NCBI GenBank assembly: GCA_036898135.1
Contig: CM072521.1
Coordinates: 66,143,983-66,207,982, forward strand
Direction: 5' to 3'
Length of the DNA: 64,000 nt
Source: Oncomelania hupensis
Taxonomy: Eukaryota; Mollusca; Gastropoda; Littorinimorpha; Pomatiopsidae
Shown in pieces: positions 56,501-64,000 of the stretch. Positions within the stretch are counted from its first letter, which is position 1; the number at the start of each line of letters is the position of its first letter. The position numbers were made by a program, and so were the translations under genes. The notes under the pieces were generated by a model that was given only the letters and a program-made list of their open reading frames with translations, searched no databases and had not been told where the DNA came from.

Positions 56501-59500
56501 TAGTAAAACAAAGGGTTTGTTGTTTAGACTATGGTTCTGGTATACACTTGACACCAGCGAAGTTGTTTCCCATGCGTTGGAACCCCTTTAATATAGGACT
56601 TTTGTAACCAAAACTATTGAGATAAAGTGTGAAAGGAGAACCACTGGTGTTTAAATGGCATCCATAGATTTTAGCTTTAACAAGGTTTAGGACAGAGCAG
56701 CTGTTGTGTCAAGATGAACATTACTAAGGTTTAGGACAGAGCAGCTGTTGTGTCAAGATGAACATTACTAAGGTTTAGGACAGAGCAGCTGTTGTGTCAA
56801 GATGAACATTACTAAGGTTTAGGACAGAGCAGCTGTTGTGTCAAGATGAACATTACTAAGGTTTAGGACAGAGCAGCTGTTGTGTCAAGATGAACATTAC
56901 TAAGGTTTAGGACAGAGCAGCTGTTGTGTCAAGATGAACATTACTAAGGTTTAGGACAGAGCCACTGTAGTGTACAGATGAACATCAATAAGGTATAGGA
57001 CAGAGCCACTGTAGTGTACAGATGAACATTACTAAGGTATAGGACACAGCCACTGTAGTGTACAGATGAACATTACTAAGGTTTAGGACACAGTCACTGT
57101 AGTGTACAGATGAACATTTATAAGGTATAGGACACAGCCACTGTAGTGTACAATGAATATTACTAAGGTATAGGACACAGTCACTGTAGTGTACAGATGA
57201 ATATTACTAAGGTTTAGGACACAGTCACTGTAGTGTACAGATGAACATTAATAAGGTATAGGACACAGCCACTGTAGTGTACAGATGAATATTACTAAGG
57301 TATAGGACACAGCCACTGTAGTGTACAGAATGAACATCAATAAGGTTTAGGACACAGCCACTGTAGTGTATAGATGAACATTACTAAGGTATAGGACACA
57401 GCCACTATAGTGTACAGATATAGTAACCCTGCAGCACTGCACCACTGTTGTTTTATTCCATTTAAAGTGCAAGAGGCGTGCGCCTATTTACACTAAACGC
57501 TAAAAGCAGGATATGACAACACAATTATCACTATAAAATAACAATACAACCACATACAACTGCATTCAACTCATCTTTCACGCCATGTACACAATGTCAG
57601 CTTTATATTGTACATTTAAATATATGTACATGCAGTTACTAATTAATAAAATTTATCAAATTTACCCCCACAAAACAACACCTATTGATCATAATTTCCA
57701 GGCAGGCACTAAGAGAAAGAGAGAGAGACAGACAGAAAGAGGGAGAGAAGAAAAAGATAGAAGGGGAGGGGTAGTAGTAATGTTTGAAAGATTGAGTACA
57801 AGTGATAAATAGGGGATGTAGAGAAAGCAAAGGAATAACAGGAAGATTAGAAATGAAAGGTAAAGTCAAGGAGCTAGGAGGAGTAGAAAAAGGAGTCGGA
57901 GGAGAGAGTACGTGTGCCTGTGCTCCGGTTGAATTGTTTTGTCATTTAAAGACAAACAGACAAGCCAAATGACCCAACATAAATTCATAGGCAACTAAAA
58001 CATCGCTACTCAAAGCCTTAACCATACCTAACTGATAAGCGCTGTAGCTTTCAGATATAAATGTAGATTTTAAAATAGCATACTTATTCATAAAACCACA
58101 CAACTGAAAAATACATAGACATTATAAGTGTTTGACTGTACACATAACGTTTGTAGTTTAGTGAATGCACCCCACCGTTGGACACCGTAACTTTCACAGT
58201 GCTGCTGTCTTCCTAGTGTGTAATATCATCTTGAAAACAAAAGTTACTTAAAAGTTGAAGACTCATTCAAAGCTCACCATATGACCGTGTCATTTGATTG
58301 AGGTAAGAACAACTCCTGTGATGGCTAAGATGTCACGTGAATCACGGAGTGTATTGTTTCCAGGGGTAATATCGTCATAGCAACGCCTGGTCGTCTGGGA
58401 GACCTGTTCCAACGAAAAGAAGCCGGCTTTGACTTGGCACGCAGCGTCAAGACCTTGGTGAGTGACCTGCATGGGTATTGTTTTATTTAATACCTCCATG
58501 TTTATTACAAGTTTTGACTGTAGTATTTTCCTGTTTGGGGAAAAGTAAGATAATAAACCCAGACAATCCAACCTAATCAACAGACCGTAACCAAGGTCAA
58601 GCTTTATTCACGTTTCTAAAGCACTGTTTGACAAAAACTGTCATAACCGTAAAACCAAGAATTGTGGGTAAAATGTTTGCAGGAGGTACTGGTGCTGGAT
58701 GAATATGATCGTCTGCTACAGATGGGCTTCGAAGAGACGTATGTCGGTATTTCTTAAAATCATGTGTTTCGTAGAATTGTTTTGTTCTAATGACGATTAG
58801 CACAATGTTAGAGTATTTATTCATGTGGATCTCAAATCAAGAAATCTTTATTCACACAAGAACAGTGAAAATTTGGGTTGCGGCTTATAATGTACAAATA
58901 ACCACATGCACACATCAACATTCACCAACACACACATGCACACATCAACATTCACCAATACACATGTGCACACATCAACATTCACCAACACACACATGCA
59001 CACATCAACATTCACCAACACACACATGCACACATCAACATTCACCAACACACACATGCACACACCAACACTCACACACCAACACACACATGCACACACC
59101 AACACTCACCTGCACACAGTGGGCAGCCTCAAACAAAGAATACCCATGTACACACCAGAGGAGTGACAGCTACATGCCATGTACAACATGTACATCTTTA
59201 CATTGATAAAAACAGCACTTTATATTTGCATATTGAAATTACAATTTCAAAAAATGGTGACAACTATGAGCAAAGAAATAAATTTGTATAAATAGAAAAG
59301 GATTATCTTACATCAGTACATTCACATTCTTCCACACATATATCTTTGAAATACCAGCCTGACTTCTGACATAAATCTTGTTATTGGGACATCTTACTGC
59401 TAGCACTTTTCCCTTTCATTCCATTTTGGGATTGGTGTGAATGTTTTCAAAACTTTATTTTCAAAAATTTGAACAATGACAAGTACAACTGAGAATGTGG

Positions 59501-62500
59501 CTGAGTGTGAGATTAATCAGCAGTATTTGAATAACAAAATATAATGAAATTATTAGGTCCAGTTCTTGATTGTATTGCATCTGTTTTCAAGAGGACGTGT
59601 ATTTTTATAGTTGTGATAATGATGATGTTGTACACTTGTATAGATGTGATCCACTGCAGGCAATCATAGCATGCTCAGTGCACACTCTGAGGAAAGGAAT
59701 AATGACGAAACAAATTGACACTAGGTAGTGCTGAACATATGGCCTAACAATGTGTTTTTGCTATGCTATATTGAGAGGTATTGTATTGCATTTTGCAATA
59801 TTACATTGTATTATGTTTTAATTTTAGGATCACAAGTATTTTGGGGATGTTGCCCAAGCTTCGGCGTACAGGGTTGTTTTCAGCCACACGTACAGAAGAC
59901 GACAAGTTGATTCGCGTTGGACTGCGTAATGCTGTTCGGGTCTCTGTGACGGAGAAGAAAAACTGTGAGGGGGATGAGCTGAAAACTCCGTCATCACTTA
60001 TTAACCACTACATGGTGAGCCATCATCACTTATTAACCATTACATGGTGAGCCATCATCACTTATTAACCACTACATGGTGAGCCATCATCACTTATTAA
60101 CCACTACATGGTGAGCCATCATCCCTTATTAACCACTACATGGTGAGCCATCATCCCTTATTAACCACTACATGGTGAGCCATCATCCCTTATTAACCAA
60201 CCACATGGTGAGCCATCATCACTTATTAACCACTACATGGTGAGCCATCATCACTTATTAACCACTACATGGTGAGCCATCATCACTTATTAACCACTAC
60301 ATGGTGAGCCATCATCACTTATTAACCACTACATGGTGAGCCATCATCACTTATTAACCACTACATGGTGAGCCATCATCACTTATTAACCACTACATGG
60401 TGAGCCATCATCACTTATTAACCACTACATGGTGAGCCACATTTGAGTGATGTTACCTCTGCCTTGTGACAGCGGAAGTGTGTTGTCAACCAGAGACTGG
60501 GTACTGGATAGGGAGGGATGTCGGAAATACGAAATTTGTAAAAAGAGGTTGGGAGTAATTTTTAAAGCGTATTTCCAATTTTATTTTTGATGTTCGTTGC
60601 AAGGAAAATATATTCTTGTGTATCAGGACAAAGACACACATTGATTCGTATTCATCAATAGAGTGGAATGAAATATGTCATTAAATCTTTATTGGGAATA
60701 CACGAGTTATACTTACAGTTCCCTTTCTTTATGAATATAGTAATGATAATAATAAATAAATAATAATAACTTTATATAAGATCTAAACAAGAGTTCATAG
60801 TAATAATAATAATACAAGCTTCTATCACGCGTTGTCTTCAGTCACACTCAGAAAACCTGGAGTACACAAAGAGAACCCATGGTGACTGTTACAATTGAAA
60901 CGCTGACTTTGATTGCAAGTGGTTATTGTGTGGAGGCAGAAGTCTTTGCGATATTAGTGCTTATTTATCTTTGATCTATGCCGTTGCTGGACACACCGAC
61001 TCAACTAAAGCTTTTTAGTTTTGAGGTTAGGTCAGCCAGGCTAGCTATAAATAGCTTCGCCGATGCTTCCTTTCCTTTCACTGGAAGGGAGGGTGCAGGC
61101 AAGCTATAAATAGCCCGCAGCAAGCAAAATGTGGAGGCACTAAATAGTGCTGCTCACATAGGCATTGAGCTGGTGTGTGGAGGGGTCTTATGTCATGTTT
61201 ATTTGTTTTTGTCAGTCAAAAGATTGTGGTTATTTGATCAAAACTTTGAGATGATTTAAAGAGTTCTATGACGTAAGATAGTGTGTAACTGATGAGGAGT
61301 TAAGTTTGATTGACTGATTCTGTCATTCTGAAACGTTCCGCGTTTTTCTAATTTGTTGATAGACTATATAAGTAGTGCACTGTCTGCTTGAGAGAAAGTT
61401 GCTTTTGGAAAGAGATTGGGTATGCAGTTGTTGGTGCTGTTTGCTGAATACAGTTGGAAAACCTCATATCAGCGACTCCTGCCTTGTTGCTGTGTGAACG
61501 GGTTGCTTAGATAACGGATTGAAGCTACACAAGATTCAAGCATCGGGGCTGAATCGATCATTGGCATGTAACAGTGAACTGAATAATTCTTGCACCTAAG
61601 TCACATAAGTTCATCGGGTCGGGTGTTCAAACCCATGACATTTAGTATAGGAAAGCAGCATCCTACCCACTTGACTACCAGGCCGCCACCCATTAATGTG
61701 TTGATTATTGTGTGATCTGTGTTTTCTTCAGATGGTGGAGGGCAACGAAAAGTTCAGTCAGCTGGTCCACTTTGTGTGGCAACATCAGCATGACAAAACA
61801 CTTCTCTTCTTCAACACATGCGCTTGTGTGGACTACTTCTCCATGTGTTTGCAACAGTAGGTACTTTTTTTTTTTTTTTTTTTTAAATGCTGAGCTTTTA
61901 CTTTCTACTAGTACTATTTGCATTCCTGTGCTCCCGAGCTCTGTAACTCTTTACCACAAACTTTGAAAGATGTGGATGGCCTCGATGTTTTCAAGAGGAT
62001 CTGTACTGAAGACACTTCTCTTTCATAGTTGATTTTTTTCCCCTCTACTGCTATGCACCAAATCCCCTACTTTTTTCTGTACCCAATTCACCCTCCTCCC
62101 CTCCCTCCCCCATCCAAATTGATATAATCATCATTGAATATTCAAATCTAGCAAGGCAGATTCTTGTATTAGTGTGTTGTGCCTTGCCTGAGTTGCTTGG
62201 CAGTAATTAGGTCTCCAGCAGCATGATTGCTAGTGCTGGGTTCATTTCTTGTGTGATGATGATGTTGTTGACTGCTACTAGTGCTGGGGTGCAGAACTCC
62301 ACCTCACAGTGCGCTCAATAGTCTCAGCCATCCGTAAACCAAACAAAAATATGCAGAAAATAATTGTTAAATAAAATGGCTTTATGTTCAGTTGTCCAAA
62401 TACACAATGCGAAATCTCGTTTATGTAGATGTTTTATGGGTGCGTGCATTTACATAAACACCAACCCTCATGCCTGTAATCTTAGTGATGACATGCGGTA

Positions 62501-63273
62501 CTTGTTTATCTTCTTGGGTTGAGCTGCCACAATCAATACGTTGATTCATTTGCTGCTGTAGGTTGTTACTAGGGGCCCATTGATCACAACCGTCTTGGTA
62601 TTCAACTATTTTTAGCTCATGATGTCAACTCTTAAAGGAATCAAACTAGTTGGTAAGTAGTCTCAAGGTGAAGCAACCACGATTTGGGCACACATAAGAT
62701 GTACACAAGGAGGGAGACAGTCCTTTGAAAGGAGAGGAGGAGTCAATCCTGGTAAAGTTCAATCCTAAAATAGAAATGAGAGGTCAGGAAGTGCGGAGGG
62801 ACATAACTGCAGCTTAGTTGACCAATAGTGAGCCACATTTGGAAGGGAGATAATCCTGACAGTTGGACTTGATTTTGGATTTTGAGACTTTATTGTCCCT
62901 TTTTATCGGGAAATTCTGGACCGCCTCCCCTGGCGAAGGCGTGGTCTCAGCCTGTGGCGACCCCATCCCAAACCCAACCTACCTAATATTAGTTGTGTTT
63001 TTTGAAATATTGCAGGGAGATCAAACCGGAGTACCTGGAGAAAACCCCCGAGAGGTTGACCGTTTCGAAAGTAGTCTCCCCTTAAACCACCTTGAATGTT
63101 AAGAGCTCCCAAGTCCAGCATTGAGGCCATTATTTGCTATCCAGGAGGTGATTGCTTTGCTTTGTTGTACTGTGCAGAATACTGAAAAAGCTGCAGGTGC
63201 TGTCCATTCACAGCAAGCTAAAGAAGAAAGACCAACGCAACAAGATCTGTGACAAGTTCCGCTCACTCAAGAG
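50416..63273 (+). CDS. DDX55: ATP-dependent RNA helicase DDX55 homologue, N-terminal half
   Basis: Eight coding exons giving 319 residues (human total 600), continuing past the right edge. DEAD-box helicase of nucleolar large-subunit ribosome biogenesis (family knowledge; yeast Spb4 group). Exons: 50416-50523, 50909-51046, 53316-53470, 58364-58457, 58683-58738, 59828-60014, 61732-61856 and 63178-63273. Motifs: Q motif FTHMTPVQ, motif I AVTGSGKT, Ia PTRELA, Ib TPGR, III SAT, and the family-specific NTCACV in domain 2. Motif II reads DEYD, not DEAD. Motifs V and VI and the Lys-rich C-terminus must lie downstream. Start ATG with A at -3. Introns contain element X, a Rex1/CR1-like LINE and several minisatellites. 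Confidence 0.95.
50909..51046 (+). CDS. DDX55: DDX55 coding exon 2
   Basis: 138 bp, phase 0 to 0. Walker [21 protein letters not shown]. Acceptor TTGTGCAG, donor GTGACT. Confidence 0.96.
51170..53091 (+). mobile_element. TIR element X, copy B (1922 bp)
   Basis: Ends TAGTTACAGGCAGG and CCTGCCTGTACCTA. CAACGC is present on both flanks (51164-51169 and 53093-53098), a 7-8 bp target duplication with the neighbouring base. Inverse of 44801-46727. In DDX55 intron 2. Confidence 0.92.
53316..53470 (+). CDS. DDX55: DDX55 coding exon 3
   Basis: 155 bp, leaving phase 2. [15 protein letters not shown] (motif Ia) and [13 protein letters not shown] (GG motif). Acceptor TGCTTTTCAG, donor GTATAA. Confidence 0.95.
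53660..54905 (+). mobile_element. Rex1/CR1-like LINE 3' portion, degenerate
   Basis: RT text [35 protein letters not shown], then after frameshifts ADDMALIG and a C-terminal [17 protein letters not shown]. It ends AATAAAGATTCGTATTCGTA, a short ATTCGT tail. A different family from the LINE at 1-1072. DDX55 intron 3. Confidence 0.82.
55190..55266 (+). mobile_element. LINE 3'-end scrap
   Basis: CAGAGAAAGATGGAGTGCG, AATGATCATCTGTGGTG, then the ATAGGATAGG tail of the first LINE family. Confidence 0.85.
55566..56263. repeat. 44 bp minisatellite, about 16 units
   Basis: Core GGCTTTATCAATTGTAACAT and AGAGAAAGATGACAAGATGG. Units alternate GATGACAAG / GATTACAAG. DDX55 intron 3. Confidence 0.96.
56682..57420. 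repeat. second 44 bp minisatellite, about 17 units in two subfamilies
   Basis: The left 6 units have AAGGTTTAGGACAGAGCAGC; the right units have AAGGTATAGGACACAGCCAC and TGTACAGATGAAC. The sharp subfamily boundary is near 56960. Confidence 0.95.
57421..58363. other. DDX55 intron 3, right end
   Basis: Contains an AG-rich purine tract at about 57709-57900. No element recognised. Confidence 0.5.
58364..58457 (+). CDS. DDX55: DDX55 coding exon 4
   Basis: 94 bp, [20 protein letters not shown] (motif Ib). Acceptor TTGTTTCCAG, donor GTGAGT. Confidence 0.95.
58683..58738 (+). CDS. DDX55: DDX55 coding exon 5 (motif II DEYD)
   Basis: 56 bp, [18 protein letters not shown]. The Ala of DEAD is Tyr (codon TAT). 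Acceptor TGTTTGCAG, donor GTATGT. Confidence 0.93.
58906..59110. repeat. 30 bp minisatellite, about 6 units
   Basis: Core CACATCAACATTCACCAACA then CACACATGCA. DDX55 intron 5. Confidence 0.93.
59828..60014 (+). CDS. DDX55: DDX55 coding exon 6
   Basis: 187 bp, entered in phase 2, leaving phase 0. [20 protein letters not shown] (motif III SAT). Donor GTGAGC; its last ~20 bases and donor are copied 13 times downstream. Confidence 0.95.
59993..60438 (+). repeat. 32 bp tandem array of the DDX55 exon 6 donor (1 true + 13 copies)
   Basis: Each unit reads TCACTTATTAACCACTACAT followed by G|GTGAGCCATCA. The first unit is the true exon end. One unit is 33 bp (ACCAACCAC). Confidence 0.97.
60439..61499. 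other. DDX55 intron 6, central part
   Basis: Contains CTATAAATAGC words at 61042 and 61102 and a SINE-core-like GAAAACCTGGAGTACACAAA at 60851. No full element delimited. Confidence 0.45.
61500..61690 (-). repeat. tRNA-derived SINE
   Basis: The minus strand has A-box-like TGGTAGTCAAGTGGG and B-box-like GGGTTTGAACACCC about 40 bp apart, followed by GAACTTATGTGACTTAG, shared with 16585-16855. Confidence 0.65.
61732..61856 (+). CDS. DDX55: DDX55 coding exon 7
   Basis: 125 bp, [19 protein letters not shown] and [12 protein letters not shown]. Acceptor GTTTTCTTCAG, donor GTAGGT. Confidence 0.95.
61857..62888. other. DDX55 intron 7, left part
   Basis: T run at 61865-61884. Nothing else recognised. 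Confidence 0.45.
62889..63120 (+). repeat. SINE-like repeat with GGAGTACCTGGAGAAAACCC core
   Basis: Starts with TCCCTTTTTATCGGGAAA and GGCGAAGGCG and includes the core at 63030-63049. A partial second copy of the left part lies at 63537-63590. Confidence 0.6.
63178..63273 (+). CDS. DDX55: DDX55 coding exon 8
   Basis: 96 bp, entered and left in phase 2. [20 protein letters not shown]. Acceptor TACTGTGCAG, donor GTAACC. Confidence 0.94.
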
Positions 63274-63536
63274 GTAACCCTTGTGGCACTAGCATGGAAC
63301 TGGCAGTAAAAGGATGTCAGCCTTTTTGCCATGGAAAAGCCTTAAAAAGCAGGAGTTGAAATTTGGGAGGGGAAGGGGGATGGAAAGGGTGAGGATTACA
63401 ATGAACGTGAAAGGTGGTCACAAACAAGGATATTTTATTAATATTTCAATAGTTCGTCAATTAAAATACAGACATCGCTATAGCTCAGCTGTGATCAAAT
63501 TGTTTTCGGCAGTTTCATCTTTGATTTTTGCTGCAG

Positions 63537-63590
63537 TTTATTATCCCTTTTTATCGGGAAACTCTGGGCCGCCTCCCTCGGGGAAGGCGT
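63537..63590 (+). repeat. SINE-like repeat, left fragment
   Basis: TCCCTTTTTATCGGGAAACT and GGGGAAGGCG, matching 62889-62941. Confidence 0.65.
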
Positions 63591-63794
63591 ATTTGCCACT
63601 GTATATTGCAGGATCACATTTGACCTGTAGTGTAACGCAGTATTTGATCGAGTACTAAACACTTTGTGCTTCAAGATGAAAATCACAGTGTTAAACTAAC
63701 ACATTGGTCTCAAAAGAGCTGTGTACAGTACCATTGAATTTCTGTGCGTCAAATATATATATGCACATTTATGTGTAGTATGTACAGTGCATTG

Positions 63795-64000
63795 CTGTTA
63801 ATAATAATAATAATAACGGATTTTTATATAGCGGATACTCCAGCCTATGACCAGACTCACCACGCTTTACATAGTCATTACATATAAGTACATGCACTCG
63901 ATAAAACATCGCTTTCGCTACAATACACCAAAAGACAGAACAGTAAGGGTACAAATTATTTACACTTATGTACACAAATTACAATTTACAACTATGTACA
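63795..64000 (-). repeat. dispersed repeat S with (TAA)n at left, cut by the window edge
   Basis: Inverse copy of 16265-16557: CGGATTTTTATATAGCGGAT and CTCACCACGCTTTACATAGT. Confidence 0.85.

Noticed and set aside
58790..59206. His/Thr-rich ORF of 138 codons
   Set aside because: 30 bp minisatellite inside DDX55 intron 5.
61042..61112. Two CTATAAATAGC words as TATA boxes
   Set aside because: They lie in the middle of a DDX55 intron within repeated sequence; no start codon or gene follows.

Overview
The window is animal nuclear DNA. Its genes have GT-AG introns, and it is rich in introns, minisatellites, non-LTR retrotransposons and cut-and-paste transposon remnants. Five conserved protein-coding genes can be rebuilt exon by exon from protein similarity recalled for the families plus splice signals. 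The style of the LINEs and simple-repeat-tailed elements suggests a lophotrochozoan, most likely a gastropod mollusc. That assignment is an inference; nothing here fixes the species.

Layout from left to right. (1) 1-5182: the 3' end of RPA1 (+), its last two coding exons, preceded by an intron holding a LINE remnant and two large minisatellites (51 bp and 58 bp units). (2) 9314-12875: a complete C1orf50/DUF2452 homologue (-), five exons, about 203 aa. (3) 13268-20979: a complete RWDD4 homologue (+), six exons, 190 aa, head-to-head with C1orf50 across about 390 bp. (4) 25960-49755: a complete GGNBP2 homologue (-), twelve coding exons, 686 aa, with introns filled by nested transposons and by a roughly 4 kb tandem array. 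(5) 50416-63273 and beyond: the N-terminal half of DDX55 (+), eight exons carrying helicase motifs Q, I, Ia, Ib, II and III, head-to-head with GGNBP2 across about 660 bp. Its remaining exons lie past the right edge.

The genes are housekeeping types: ssDNA binding, an uncharacterised conserved protein, an RWD-domain protein, a gametogenetin-binding protein, and a ribosome-biogenesis RNA helicase. They do not form an operon-like system. The two head-to-head pairs probably share promoters, and RWDD4 and GGNBP2 converge.

The most unusual signal is that several minisatellites are built from exon-intron junctions. GGNBP2 exon 6 has its 3' splice site plus 27 exon bases copied about 22 more times upstream in the intron. 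DDX55 exon 6 has its 5' splice site plus the exon end copied 13 times downstream. RWDD4 exon 2 has its 5' splice site copied twice, and the GGNBP2 exon 9 donor is the first unit of a 30 bp array. Almost every decoy leads to an in-frame stop or a frameshift, so accurate splicing must pick one site among many nearly identical ones.

Other highlights: a pair of inverted ~1.92 kb terminal-inverted-repeat elements flanks the GGNBP2/DDX55 promoter; a LINE with a 5' inversion has a perfect 9 bp target duplication (twin priming); a LINE is interrupted by a hAT-like element that is itself interrupted by a piggyBac-like element; and DDX55 reads DEYD instead of DEAD in motif II. All calls come from reading the sequence. 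No alignment or database search was run.
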